Source of the DNA: Bacteriovoracales bacterium
GTDB lineage: Bacteria > Bdellovibrionota > Bacteriovoracia > Bacteriovoracales > Bacteriovoracaceae
Assembly (NCBI GenBank): GCA_007117175.1
Contig: SKGZ01000258.1
Location: forward strand, 1 to 12,819
Length of the DNA stretch: 12,819 bases
Direction: 5' to 3'
Positions 1 through 7,653 of this stretch are shown here, one piece after another; position 1 is the first letter of the stretch; every line of letters starts with the position of its first letter. Both the position numbers and the translations under genes were made by a program. The notes under the pieces were generated by a model. That model was not told the origin of the DNA. It ran no database searches and saw only the letters and a program-made list of their open reading frames with translations.

Positions 1-63
1 GTTTTTAACCTTATTACAGATTTACTATACTCAGTGGTTGATCCCAGAGTGAAAATTCAATAG
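1..63 (+). CDS. DppB/OppB-type peptide ABC permease, C-terminal end (partial)
   Basis: The first 63 bases read in frame 1 as the last 20 residues of a protein (begins VFNLITDLLYSVVDPR) ending in TAG. The pattern N-L-x-x-D-L-L-Y-x-x-x-D-P-R is the usual C-terminus of DppB/OppB family inner-membrane permeases, and the next gene is the matching DppC/OppC permease, as expected in these operons. The TAG stop is immediately followed by GAG, so the stop overlaps the ribosome binding site of the next gene. The remainder of the gene lies outside the window, so membrane segments cannot be checked. Confidence 0.8.
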   Translation, partial: VFNLITDLLYSVVDPRVKIQ

Positions 64-66
64 GAG
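62..66 (+). promoter_or_regulatory. Ribosome binding site deciding the permease start
   Basis: AGGAG lies 8 nt before ATG at 75 but only 5 nt before the in-frame TTG at 72. The spacing and codon favour ATG 75 as the real start of the DppC/OppC gene. Confidence 0.65.
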
Positions 67-74
67 ATGAGTTG

Positions 75-944
75 ATGGCAGAGCAGGTTAAAGCAAAATC
101 CCTATGGCAAGATGCAATCACTCGCTTAATGAGAGATAAGATTGCAGTAGCCTCTTTTGTGATTATTCTTATTTACACCATAGTTTCAATTCTGGCCTAC
201 TTTGGTCTGATTGCAGCGGATTGGAATCAAGAGGTGGCTTCTTCCTATCAGGCGCCATCTTCGGATCTGTGGATGGGGGCAGATATTTTTGGTCGAGATG
301 TTTTTAAGAAGGCAATTTTAGGAACCCAAATTGCCATGTCTGTTGGTCTGGTCTCTACTTTGATCTCCATACCAGTGGGATTAACCCTAGGAGCTTTAGC
401 GGGTTATTTCGGTGGATGGGTGGATGAGTTCATCGTTTGGTTTTACACCACTTTGTCATCGATTCCTAATATTATGCTATTAATTTCTATTACTCTGATT
501 ATGGGTAAGGGGCTGACTGCAGTTTATATTGCTCTTGGTTTAACTTCTTGGGTGGGCCTTTGCCGTATGATACGGGGAGAGGTCATTAAACATAAAAACA
601 GAGACTATGTACAAGCAGCAGCGGCCATGGGAGGAGGGCATTTTCGAAAGCTTTTCACTCACATTGTGCCCAATGTTTTTCACCTGGTGATTATTGATAC
701 CTCCTTACGTTTTCAAGTGGCTATCAAATCAGAGGTGATTTTATCTTATTTGGGGCTGGGAGTGCAAGACCTTCCCAGCTGGGGGAAAATGATTGATGAT
801 TCAAAATTGGAATTAGCCAGAGGGGTTTGGTGGCAATTAGCAGCCGCAACCTTTGCGATGTTTTTTGTGGTTTTAGCTTTTAATTTACTTGGAGATGCTT
901 TAAGAGATGCGCTTGATCCAAAATTAAAAGGAAAGGATTCTTAA
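75..944 (+). CDS. DppC/OppC-type peptide ABC transporter permease
   Basis: This is one of the two inner-membrane permeases of a dipeptide/oligopeptide importer. It pairs with the upstream DppB-like permease and is energised by the downstream fused ATPase. At 289 residues it has the normal family length. An N-terminal cytoplasmic tail and first membrane segment (about residues 22-45) are followed by the hallmark W-M-G-A-D-x-F-G-R-D-V near 65-75. Several more hydrophobic segments follow, and the EAA loop ([11 protein letters not shown], then IVPN) that docks on the ATPase lies around 180-200. The C-terminus ends in the typical [12 protein letters not shown] 75 is preferred over TTG 72. The gene ends 1 nt before the next start, indicating a single operon. 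The substrate (di- or oligopeptide) cannot be told because no binding protein lies in the window. Confidence 0.93.
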   Translation: MAEQVKAKSLWQDAITRLMRDKIAVASFVIILIYTIVSILAYFGLIAADWNQEVASSYQAPSSDLWMGADIFGRDVFKKAILGTQIAMSVGLVSTLISIPVGLTLGALAGYFGGWVDEFIVWFYTTLSSIPNIMLLISITLIMGKGLTAVYIALGLTSWVGLCRMIRGEVIKHKNRDYVQAAAAMGGGHFRKLFTHIVPNVFHLVIIDTSLRFQVAIKSEVILSYLGLGVQDLPSWGKMIDDSKLELARGVWWQLAAATFAMFFVVLAFNLLGDALRDALDPKLKGKDS

Positions 945-945
945 A

Positions 946-2664
946 ATGAGTGAAATCGTTTTAGATATTAAAAATCTTTGTGTTGATTTTAACACTGAAA
1001 ATGGTTTAGTCAGGGCGGTGGATCACCTTAATTTCTCCATCCCCAAGGGGCGCACGGTTGGTCTGGTGGGAGAGTCCGGTTCTGGTAAAAGTGTCACTTC
1101 TCTGGCCATTATGGGGCTACTTCCTACTCCCCGGAAATTTGTGAATGGAGAAATATTTTTTAAGGGTGAAGACCTTTTGCAAAAAAGTGAATCACAGATG
1201 AGATCGATTCGCGGTAATAAAATTGCCATGATCTTTCAAGAGCCTATGACCAGTTTAAATCCAGTTTTTAATGTGGGCTCACAAGTAGCGGAATCCTTGC
1301 AAATACATTTAAAATTAACACGAAAACAGGCCTGGCAAAGGGCGATTGAACTTCTGGATCAAGTTGGTTTACCTCAACCGGCGCAAAAGGCAAAAGCTTA
1401 CCCTCACGAACTTTCAGGTGGTCAAAAACAGCGAGTGATGATTGCCATGGCCATGTCTTGTGAACCTGAGCTTTTGATATGCGATGAGCCCACCACCGCT
1501 CTAGATGTGACCATTCAAAAACAAGTGTTAGATTTAATGCTAGATCTACAGCAAAAATATCAAATGAGTATGCTCTTTATTACTCATGATCTGGGAGTAG
1601 TGGCTGATCTGGCTGATCAAGTGGTGGTTATGTATAAGAGTAAGATGGTGGAGAGTGGGCAGAGTCAGCAAGTCTTTCAAAAACCAACTCATCCTTATAG
1701 CAAAGGTCTTATTGCTTGTAGACCGCAACTTGGAAAAAACCCAGAGCGTCTCTTAACGGTTTCTGATTTTATGGACGAAGAGGGCAATGAGAAAAAAATT
1801 GATCTTTCTCAAGTTCAAGTCTTTGAGCGAACAGCTTATAATGAAAAAGATGATCCATCAGAAGTGCTTTTAAAAGTTCAATCTTTGAAGACCTATTTTC
1901 CTGTCAAAGCGGGGTTTTTTAAAAGAACAGTGGATCATATCAAAGCAGTTGATGATGTTAGCTTTGAATTAAAAAAAGGTCGAACTCTAGGCCTAGTTGG
2001 TGAATCAGGTTGTGGAAAAACCACTCTTGGAAGAACAATTTTAAGGTTAATTGAACCAACTGCCGGAGCAGTTTATTTTAAAGGACAAGATGTTGCCAAA
2101 ATGCCTGCTGAGCAGTTGCGCAGGGCCAGAGCGCAAATGCAGATTATTTTTCAAGATCCTTACTCATCATTAAATCCAAGACATAATATTCAAACAATTT
2201 TAACCGAGCCTATGGAGATACACTCTATTGGGGCAAATTCCAAAGAAAGAAGAGAGAGGTCAGCATACCTTCTTGAAAAAGTTGGGTTAAGTGGAGCTCA
2301 ACTAAATCGCTATCCCCATGAATTCTCCGGAGGGCAAAGGCAGCGAATTTGTATTGCCAGGGCCTTAACTCTTAATCCTGATTTTATTGTCTGCGATGAG
2401 TCTGTTTCAGCTCTTGATGTTTCAGTGCAAGCACAAGTGCTCAATCTTTTGCTTGATCTACAAAAGGAGTTTGGACTGACTTATATTTTTATTTCCCACG
2501 ATTTAAGTGTGGTTAACTTTATTTCTGATGAAGTGGCAGTGATGAGAAATGGTCAAATCGTAGAAAAAAGATCGGCCATTGAGATCTATCAAAACCCGCA
2601 ACATGCCTATACTCAAAAGCTTTTGTCGGCCATTCCTGAAGGCAAAAGTTTTATTTCGGCCTAA
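946..2664 (+). CDS. Fused OppD-OppF type peptide ABC transporter ATPase
   Basis: A single 572-residue polypeptide carries two complete ATP-binding cassettes, equivalent to separate DppD/OppD and DppF/OppF subunits and organised like YejF or GsiA. Cassette 1 has Walker A GESGSGKS (about 42-49), Q-loop Gln98, signature LSGGQ (156-160), Walker B LLICDEP (Asp180, Glu181) and H-loop His214, followed by the oligopeptide-type tail THPYSKGL near 248-255. Cassette 2 begins near residue 308 with Walker A GESGCGKT (352-359), Q-loop Gln403, signature FSGGQ (460-464), Walker B FIVCDES (about 480-486), an H-loop His near 518 and tail HAYTQKLL. The second Walker B has Ser where Pro is usual (DES, not DEP), but the catalytic Glu is kept, so both sites look competent. 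An AAAGGA-like site precedes the ATG, which lies 1 nt after the permease stop. A terminator follows, so this is the last operon gene. Confidence 0.93.
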   Translation: MSEIVLDIKNLCVDFNTENGLVRAVDHLNFSIPKGRTVGLVGESGSGKSVTSLAIMGLLPTPRKFVNGEIFFKGEDLLQKSESQMRSIRGNKIAMIFQEPMTSLNPVFNVGSQVAESLQIHLKLTRKQAWQRAIELLDQVGLPQPAQKAKAYPHELSGGQKQRVMIAMAMSCEPELLICDEPTTALDVTIQKQVLDLMLDLQQKYQMSMLFITHDLGVVADLADQVVVMYKSKMVESGQSQQVFQKPTHPYSKGLIACRPQLGKNPERLLTVSDFMDEEGNEKKIDLSQVQVFERTAYNEKDDPSEVLLKVQSLKTYFPVKAGFFKRTVDHIKAVDDVSFELKKGRTLGLVGESGCGKTTLGRTILRLIEPTAGAVYFKGQDVAKMPAEQLRRARAQMQIIFQDPYSSLNPRHNIQTILTEPMEIHSIGANSKERRERSAYLLEKVGLSGAQLNRYPHEFSGGQRQRICIARALTLNPDFIVCDESVSALDVSVQAQVLNLLLDLQKEFGLTYIFISHDLSVVNFISDEVAVMRNGQIVEKRSAIEIYQNPQHAYTQKLLSAIPEGKSFISA

Positions 2665-2667
2665 TAA

Positions 2668-2708
2668 GGCATAGACAGAAGATCACTGAACTCAACTATG
2701 CCCTTTTT
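2668..2708 (+). terminator. Intrinsic terminator after the peptide importer operon
   Basis: GGCATAG (2668-2674) pairs perfectly with CTATGCC (2696-2702) around a 21-nt loop, followed by a T-tract (2704-2708) and a second T-run near 2715-2719. The 7-bp stem and large loop make it moderate rather than strong, but it begins 4 nt after the OppDF stop codon, where a terminator is expected. Confidence 0.6.
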
Positions 2709-2774
2709 ATATTCTTTTTAGCATGAATATTTTCAGTTCCTTATGAGAATTGACGATAAGTTCAAGAGGACTTA

Positions 2775-3596
2775 TTGGACAAAATGAAAAAAGAAAAAAT
2801 TGATTTAACACAATTAGAAAAAATGGATTTTTGCTATGGCAATCTTTATATTCAGCTGAAATTGAACCAGCGGATGATCAAAATTGCCAGTTGGGGAGAT
2901 TTTATTGATGAGATTGATACTGCAAAGTACAAATCAAGAGGTGAATTCTACTTTGAAGACTTTCGTTGCCAGCAAACCGGCCAAGTTTTAGCTGAATGTT
3001 TGGAAGTTCTTGGTGGTTTTGCAATGCAAACTGAAGTGACCAAAGCGAGAGCTCAAATCATAACGTTGATAAATGAAGATAATTATTATTCCTTAGCCTC
3101 TCAGCTGCATGAGCGTTTGATGTCACGTGCAGACTTTGAAACATATAAAATTATGGGAGCAACACTGTATCAACTGGCACTGTTAAGAGCAGTGACTCAT
3201 TTTCAATTCCTCCTCAAAACAGGATATGACTCATTATCTATTTTAGAAAAATACTTTAGATTACACTTTGATTTTTTGTTTCATCAAGATCAAATTTTAA
3301 ATTGGGGATATCGTGATTGGCATAATCAAACACAAACAACCAGCTTTGAAGTTGAATCATGGATTGGAGAAGATTGCTTTTCTTATTTGATCCGCTATTG
3401 GGAATTGATCAAAAGTAATAAAGTCGTGAATAAAAATCTTCTTAATGATGCTGATCAATCATTTATTTTGACTTGTCAGCATATTAGCTATCAAGGAAAG
3501 GAGCGTGACCTGGCGAAGTCCTATAAAAAAATCCAAGATTACTTAACAGCTCGATTCTTATTAAAAATTGAACCTAAGCAAGAGGTAGCCTCATGA
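2775..3596 (+). CDS. Uncharacterised cytoplasmic protein, 273 aa
   Basis: I do not recognise this protein. It has no signal peptide, membrane segment or nucleotide-binding motif. The first ~100 residues mix short beta-like stretches (GNLYIQLKL, GEFYFEDF) with helices; the rest looks mainly helical and rich in aromatic residues (for example HFDFLFHQD, NWGYRDWHN, YLIRYWELI). The start is ambiguous. TTG at 2775 lies 4 nt after GAGGA (2766-2770), whereas ATG at 2784 lies 13 nt after it, so TTG is slightly favoured; the two differ by three residues. The stop codon overlaps the next gene's ATG in an ATGA junction (3593-3596), implying translational coupling and probably a joint function with the coiled-coil protein. 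It follows the importer terminator, so it should have its own promoter, but I see no convincing one. Confidence 0.75.
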   Translation: MDKMKKEKIDLTQLEKMDFCYGNLYIQLKLNQRMIKIASWGDFIDEIDTAKYKSRGEFYFEDFRCQQTGQVLAECLEVLGGFAMQTEVTKARAQIITLINEDNYYSLASQLHERLMSRADFETYKIMGATLYQLALLRAVTHFQFLLKTGYDSLSILEKYFRLHFDFLFHQDQILNWGYRDWHNQTQTTSFEVESWIGEDCFSYLIRYWELIKSNKVVNKNLLNDADQSFILTCQHISYQGKERDLAKSYKKIQDYLTARFLLKIEPKQEVAS

Positions 3597-6088
3597 AGAT
3601 AGCCCTTCTTGTGAGCGATCAATGTAACTTGACCCCAGAGCAACTTCAAGTTGATGGCCGAGATGTTATTGTGAAGTATGATTTTAATGATAAAGTGGAT
3701 TATCTTATTACAGATGATCAAAAATTACTGAGTCAAATCATCAAAGGAGAGATAGCCGCTAATTTTAAAATCATTGCTATTGGTTCAGATCTTTATCTTT
3801 ATGAAAATTGGGGTGATTATTTGGCTGCCAATGGACATGCAGTCATTCCGCGAAGAAAGTTAAATAAAGCTGATATAGACCAGATTAACCTAGTTTTAAG
3901 TGAAAATATAAGTGATCACCTGGTAGATCTTTTTCCTGAAAAGGAATTAAAAATTCAAGAGCACAAGATTACACATTGGGGCAGAATTGGTTTTGGCTTT
4001 GACTTTATTACCTTGGGTTCTTATCAAGCAAAAGTTGACAGTTTAGCCGTTCGAGGATTTCTAGATCTTCTAACCGCTTTTTTATTAGAATACCATAGTT
4101 ACAAAGATGAAATTCTACCGATGCATATTGAATGTGCTCAAGCAAAAGATGAGTTTCACTTGCTTCTATCCTTTCAATCAAACCCAGAAGAAGTCGATGC
4201 GATCTTTGAACAATTTTATATTACCTATGGTCAAGAAATGTGGCCCAAATCTCTTCTGCTTTGGGTTGAGAGACTCTCAATCTACCATGTTCAATCTGTG
4301 AACAGAGTTTACTTCCTGGCTAGTTGGACCCAGTCTTTTAGCAAAGAGGATGGACAATATCCAGCTTTTTGTTTTCAAACAATTGATGGACTAAAAGCAT
4401 GGCAGGGCAGTACTCAAGCTAGCTACAAAGAGGGAGAGAGCTTTGAAGATCTAGAAAAAACACTAGATTCAGTTAGTTTTATCAGGGAGAAAAAAAGCCT
4501 TGCTCAGAATCTTTTTGCTGATGAGAAAGGGGAGATTATCTCTCAAAAACCACAGGAAATACTACAGATTTTTGAAAAAACAAAGGATGTTGAAGACCCC
4601 GAAGAGTTGGTTAATATGATCAAGTCTCAGGGAGTGGAAGAAGAACAAGTTCAGGTTATTCGCAGCAAGGTGGAGAGTCTTAAAAAGGATGAAAGAGCTT
4701 ACAAAGCTTTAAAGTCAGTTTGTGAAGATAAAGAAGAAGTACAAAAAATCCAAGGACAAGCAGAGGATGAGTTTAAGAGTACTGTGATTGGAGGCTTAGC
4801 GGAGTCACTCAGTCAGAAAATGAATTCAGTTGAAAAAATTCGAGGTTTAAAAGAAAAAGCTGAAGAGGTGATACGCATTTCAGGTCATGGCAATGCAGAA
4901 GAAATGCAGGATTTTACCAGCAGGTTTTTTGAGAGCGTCAAAAGGAACACCAAGGATAAGAAGCCAGATAAGGTGGTGATCAGCAAATGCTTAGCTGAAA
5001 TTATGGAGGAAAAACCTCCTGCTCAATTGATTCGCGGCTCAAGGGAGCAACAAAAACAGTTTAAGCAAATGATTGCACAATCTTTGGGAATTGATGAACA
5101 AGAAGTCGATAAAATCATTGTTCGGGGGGAGAAGCATTCCAATGAGTATGAAAAGGAGTTAACAGCAGAGAAGGTCATTGAGCGTAGCCAAAAGCCAGAT
5201 GAAGATGACTTGATTGAAGTGAAGTCATTACAAGAGAAACTAGCAAATGGTCAGCAACTTGACTCAGCTGAGCTTAGCTATGTGTCAAAACTTAATAAAG
5301 AAACTGAAAAGTATAAAAAAGAGTTAGCAAAAGTTAAACGCAAGTATGGTAAGTTCCAGAAAGCGTTAAATGTAGAGAACCTGAATATAAAGAAAGAACT
5401 ACAAACGGCTGAAAAAATTATTAAACACAAAGATGTGACCATTAAGGGGCTAGAGAATAATATTGAACAAATAAGAAAAAAAGAAGAACAAGATCAAAGA
5501 AAAGAACAAATTCTTTCTGAAAAACTGAGAGAGGCTGAAGCGAAAAAACAAGAATCCTTTAAAGAAATTGAAATGCTTAAAAAGGAAAAGCGCAAGGGAG
5601 AGTTAGATCTTGAAAAGACAGAGGAGAAGCTAGAGGATCTCAACCCGGAGGAATTTAATAAGAAAGCTAATGAAGAAATAGCCAAAGCAAGACAAAAAAG
5701 TTTAGAACTGCAAAAACAATTACAAGAAGAAAAAATCAATGCACAAAAAGAAATAGCTAAAGCTAAAAAGGAAGCGTTGGATTTAAAGTCAGAGCTTCGA
5801 CAAAAAGATGCCCTCCTGCAGAAAATGAAAAATTCTCAAGCTAGCTCTCAATCACAATCAAATTCGAATAATCATCAAGCAGATGTCATCCCTCTGAAAA
5901 AGTTTCAACAGTTGGATGGCAATTATAAGAAAATCCAAAAAGACTATGCCGTCAGCTTAAAAGAGAATGGAGAGTTTAAAAAAGAGGTCCTTGTTTTAAA
6001 GAAAACCAAGACTACTTTGGAAAATAAACTTAAAACACTGGAAAAAGAGCTGGAAAGATTGAAGAAGGAAGAGAAACGCAGCGCGTAA
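3593..6088 (+). CDS. Large coiled-coil protein with receiver-like N-terminus, 831 aa
   Basis: The function is unknown. Residues 1-103 alternate hydrophobic strands and helices in the order of a response-regulator receiver: IALLVSD, then VDYLITDD, FKIIAIGSD, then HAVIPRRKL followed by a helix. The last element recalls the receiver Lys-Pro strand and final helix. Residues about 125-270 form a second globular part rich in Trp, Tyr and Phe. Residues about 280-530 are helical and charged, with recurring short hydrophobic-I-R/G-G/S motifs. From about 535 to 748, and again from 765 to 831, the sequence is Lys/Glu/Gln-rich with heptad-like spacing, so a long coiled coil; a Ser/Asn/Gln linker (about 748-762) splits it. 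There is no signal peptide or membrane segment. Architecture, not recognised homology, resembles the motility scaffolds FrzS and AglZ. The start overlaps the preceding gene's stop (ATGA). Confidence 0.8.
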   Translation: MKIALLVSDQCNLTPEQLQVDGRDVIVKYDFNDKVDYLITDDQKLLSQIIKGEIAANFKIIAIGSDLYLYENWGDYLAANGHAVIPRRKLNKADIDQINLVLSENISDHLVDLFPEKELKIQEHKITHWGRIGFGFDFITLGSYQAKVDSLAVRGFLDLLTAFLLEYHSYKDEILPMHIECAQAKDEFHLLLSFQSNPEEVDAIFEQFYITYGQEMWPKSLLLWVERLSIYHVQSVNRVYFLASWTQSFSKEDGQYPAFCFQTIDGLKAWQGSTQASYKEGESFEDLEKTLDSVSFIREKKSLAQNLFADEKGEIISQKPQEILQIFEKTKDVEDPEELVNMIKSQGVEEEQVQVIRSKVESLKKDERAYKALKSVCEDKEEVQKIQGQAEDEFKSTVIGGLAESLSQKMNSVEKIRGLKEKAEEVIRISGHGNAEEMQDFTSRFFESVKRNTKDKKPDKVVISKCLAEIMEEKPPAQLIRGSREQQKQFKQMIAQSLGIDEQEVDKIIVRGEKHSNEYEKELTAEKVIERSQKPDEDDLIEVKSLQEKLANGQQLDSAELSYVSKLNKETEKYKKELAKVKRKYGKFQKALNVENLNIKKELQTAEKIIKHKDVTIKGLENNIEQIRKKEEQDQRKEQILSEKLREAEAKKQESFKEIEMLKKEKRKGELDLEKTEEKLEDLNPEEFNKKANEEIAKARQKSLELQKQLQEEKINAQKEIAKAKKEALDLKSELRQKDALLQKMKNSQASSQSQSNSNNHQADVIPLKKFQQLDGNYKKIQKDYAVSLKENGEFKKEVLVLKKTKTTLENKLKTLEKELERLKKEEKRSA

Positions 6089-6092
6089 TTGA

Positions 6093-6121
6093 TTGCCAGA
6101 GTCTTCTGTATTTGCTTTAAT
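6093..6121 (+). promoter_or_regulatory. Sigma-70-like promoter of tRNA-Leu
   Basis: TTGCCA (6093-6098) matches the -35 consensus at 5 of 6 positions. After a 17-nt spacer comes TTTAAT (6116-6121), which matches the -10 consensus at 5 of 6. Transcription would start about 6128, some 5 nt before the mature tRNA. It lies just after the coiled-coil gene stop. Confidence 0.65.
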
Positions 6122-6132
6122 ACATCTCACGT

Positions 6133-6215
6133 GCCCAAATGGTGGAACTGGTAGACACGCTAGGCTTAGAACCTAGTGCGAAAGCGTGGGGGTTCGATTC
6201 CCTCTTTGGGCACCA
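6133..6215 (+). tRNA. tRNA-Leu(UAG)
   Basis: The acceptor stem GCCCAAA pairs with TTTGGGC (6205-6211), followed by discriminator A and an encoded CCA (6213-6215). The anticodon stem CTAGG/CCTAG encloses the loop CTTAGAA, giving anticodon TAG at 6167-6169, which reads the leucine codon CUA and probably other CUN codons. An 11-nt variable arm able to form a short hairpin (GC-GAAA-GC) fits a class II tRNA such as Leu. The T arm (GGGGG, loop TTCGATT, CCCTC) has one G-T pair. No terminator is visible after it, and the 3' end is partly repeated at 7511-7521. Confidence 0.96.
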
Positions 6216-6217
6216 TT
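6207..6217 (+). repeat. Direct repeat at tRNA 3' end (possible att site, left copy)
   Basis: TGGGCACCATT spans the last acceptor bases, the CCA end and two bases beyond. The same 11 bases recur at 7511-7521, on the far side of the ATPase gene. tRNA 3' ends are the classic integration target of mobile elements, so this pair could be remnant attL/attR. No integrase is present. Confidence 0.5.
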
Positions 6218-6260
6218 GACTACAGTGTTTGAATCACAGTGTTGAAACCACAGACAGGCA

Positions 6261-7433
6261 TTAAGTGTGAAGAGAGAGAGGTCCTTCTTCCAAAAATAAC
6301 TCTAAATTTGTAACTTTCACTCCCCCTGGTCCGGGGTAAGCAGTGTCTACTTGTGCAATTAACCACATTTCATCAGGTTTTAAAAATTTTACCGAGTTCC
6401 AAAATCCTTTTTCAAGCCTTGGTGATGTTGAACATTTTATTTCGATTGCAATTTTTTTTGTACCTTTTTCTAAAACAAGATCAACTTCATTACCGCTAGA
6501 GTCTCTAAAGAATGAATAACGCCAATTTGGCGCATTCATGATTATATTTTCAATAATGTAAAACTCAAATGAATGACCGACGACAGGATGACCAAGCAGT
6601 GAGTTCATTTCTTCAACTTCAAGTAAAGCATGAAGCAACCCAGTATCTCTAATATACACCTTCGGAGACTTAATAAGCCTCTTACCTTCATTTGAGAAGT
6701 AGGGCCGCAGAGTTTTAATGACAAATGTTTGTTCTAATATATCAATATAAGACTTTATTGTATGGTGGGTCACATCTAGTGAGCGACCTAGGCTTGAATA
6801 GTTTATGACTTGCCCATGAGTGTGAGCGAGCATTCTCCAAAAACGATCTAAGGTAACTGCTGGGATTGTAAAACCAAGTTGAGGTAAGTCTCTCTCGAGA
6901 AAAGTTTTGATATAATCATTTCTCCAATAAATGGATTCTTCTATTCTTTTTTGTAAAATTGATTTGGGGTACCCTCCCTTTAACCAATGGTCATAGAAGG
7001 AAACTTCTCCTTTAATTTCATTAAAATGAAAAGGTGTAATTTCAATATAGGCAATTCTCCCTGCTAATGTTTCACTACTTTGTTTTATTAAATCTCTTGA
7101 TGCTGATCCTAAAATTAAGAATTGTGCATTCCTATCATTCTCATCGACGTAACTTCTTATGGCCTGAAATATATCAGGCATCATTTGAATTTCATCAAGG
7201 CAAATGAGTTTGGACTTATTTTGACTTAAAAAAAGTTCAATATCGTTTTCAATTTTTCGTCTATCGGTCTGTTTTTCCAAGTCTAAATATATCGAGTTGG
7301 GATATTTCTCCAATACTAATTTAGCAAGAGTTGATTTGCCTACCTGCCTCGCTCCTAACAAAGCAACAACAGGATTATGCTTAAGGCGTGTTTCTATTGT
7401 CGCTTGGAATTGTCTTTTTATTTTTTTTGTCAT
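6261..7433 (-). CDS. AAA_14/DUF4143 family ATPase
   Basis: The biological role is unknown; such ATPases are widespread, patchily distributed and often accessory. The N-terminal P-loop ATPase has Walker A GARQVGKST (27-35), Walker B LICLDE with Asp80 and Glu81, a sensor-like Ser in LILGSAS (about 110) and the GRIAYIEITPF stretch (125-135), typical of AAA_14. A winged-helix-like segment (about 195-245) and the DUF4143 C-terminal half follow. EVD (316-318) and EIK (331-333) have the spacing of PD-(D/E)XK nuclease-fold residues, often seen in this family. The 390-residue length is normal and the gene appears intact. No Shine-Dalgarno site precedes the ATG, and a promoter ends 6 nt upstream, suggesting leaderless translation. 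It converges on the tRNA gene, is flanked by tRNA-derived repeats and seems recently acquired. Confidence 0.9.
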   Translation of the reverse strand: MTKKIKRQFQATIETRLKHNPVVALLGARQVGKSTLAKLVLEKYPNSIYLDLEKQTDRRKIENDIELFLSQNKSKLICLDEIQMMPDIFQAIRSYVDENDRNAQFLILGSASRDLIKQSSETLAGRIAYIEITPFHFNEIKGEVSFYDHWLKGGYPKSILQKRIEESIYWRNDYIKTFLERDLPQLGFTIPAVTLDRFWRMLAHTHGQVINYSSLGRSLDVTHHTIKSYIDILEQTFVIKTLRPYFSNEGKRLIKSPKVYIRDTGLLHALLEVEEMNSLLGHPVVGHSFEFYIIENIIMNAPNWRYSFFRDSSGNEVDLVLEKGTKKIAIEIKCSTSPRLEKGFWNSVKFLKPDEMWLIAQVDTAYPGPGGVKVTNLELFLEEGPLSLHT

Positions 7434-7439
7434 TTGGAA

Positions 7440-7468
7440 ATAGTAGTTCTAATTTGCAAAAAAGTCAA
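7440..7468 (-). promoter_or_regulatory. Promoter of the AAA_14 ATPase, probably leaderless
   Basis: On the minus strand TTGACT (7468-7463) matches the -35 consensus at 5 of 6 positions. After a 17-nt spacer comes TACTAT (7445-7440), matching -10 at 4 of 6. Only 6 nt separate the -10 from the ATG at 7433, so transcription should begin at or next to the start codon, which agrees with the missing ribosome binding site. Confidence 0.55.
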
Positions 7469-7489
7469 GAAGGCTTGTAATTTCGGGTA

Positions 7490-7506
7490 GATATCACATG
7501 AATATC
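7490..7506. repeat. Short inverted repeat upstream of the ATPase promoter
   Basis: GATAT and ATATC flank a 7-nt centre (CACATGA), about 22 nt upstream of the ATPase -35 box. It could be an operator or chance in AT-rich DNA; only the symmetry supports it. Confidence 0.2.
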
Positions 7507-7510
7507 CTTC

Positions 7511-7521
7511 TGGGCACCATT
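7511..7521 (+). repeat. Direct repeat of tRNA-Leu 3' end (possible att site, right copy)
   Basis: TGGGCACCATT repeats the tRNA-Leu 3' end found at 6207-6217. No T arm or anticodon arm precedes it, so it is a fragment and not a second tRNA. It ends 3 nt before the left inverted repeat of the insertion sequence. Confidence 0.5.
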
Positions 7522-7524
7522 CAC

Positions 7525-7539
7525 TTTGCAAACTGGCCC
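7525..7539 (+). repeat. IS left terminal inverted repeat
   Basis: TTTGCAAACTGGCCC is the exact reverse complement of 8656-8670. The similarity resumes as TGACT at 7547-7551. Confidence 0.88.
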
Positions 7540-7571
7540 CCTTCAATGACTCAATTAAACGACTCAGTTTA

Positions 7572-7601
7572 TTGAAACTCATAACAAACCACCTCTTTAA
7601 T
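7572..7601 (+). promoter_or_regulatory. Possible transposase promoter
   Basis: TTGAAA (7572-7577), an 18-nt spacer and TTTAAT (7596-7601) resemble a sigma-70 promoter about 50 nt before the transposase start. It lies inside the IS, just beyond the left inverted repeat. Confidence 0.4.
7575..7584 (+). repeat. 10-bp direct repeat, copy inside IS left end
   Basis: AAACTCATAA is identical to 8671-8680, the ten bases immediately outside the right inverted repeat. This copy lies 50 nt inside the left end. It may be a displaced target duplication or chance. Confidence 0.35.
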
Positions 7602-7653
7602 TTCAATTACTTACTCAAAGCCAACCTGTCGTCCCACTTGCATGTAAAGGTGC

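Noticed and set aside
2733..2760. Promoter TTCAGT-N17-GATAAG before the 273-residue gene
   Set aside because: The transcription start would fall inside the ribosome binding site and the -10 match is weak.
5494..5739. Minus-strand open frame rich in Ser, Phe and Leu
   Set aside because: It is the antisense of the Lys/Glu-rich coiled coil, whose base composition suppresses stops on the other strand.
6220..6245. Tandem-like ACAGTGTTTGAA and ACAGTGTTGAA just after the tRNA
   Set aside because: Two short imperfect units only, no hairpin and no T-tract, so neither a terminator nor a repeat array can be claimed.
7453..7463. TTTGCAAAAAA resembling the outer right end of the IS (8663-8673)
   Set aside because: The match is mostly an A-run, does not extend into the GGGCCA part of the inverted repeat, and lies in the ATPase promoter spacer; probably chance.
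7511..7521. A second tRNA gene ending at the GGGCACCA fragment
   Set aside because: No T arm, anticodon arm or matching 5' acceptor strand lies upstream; only the 3' end is repeated.
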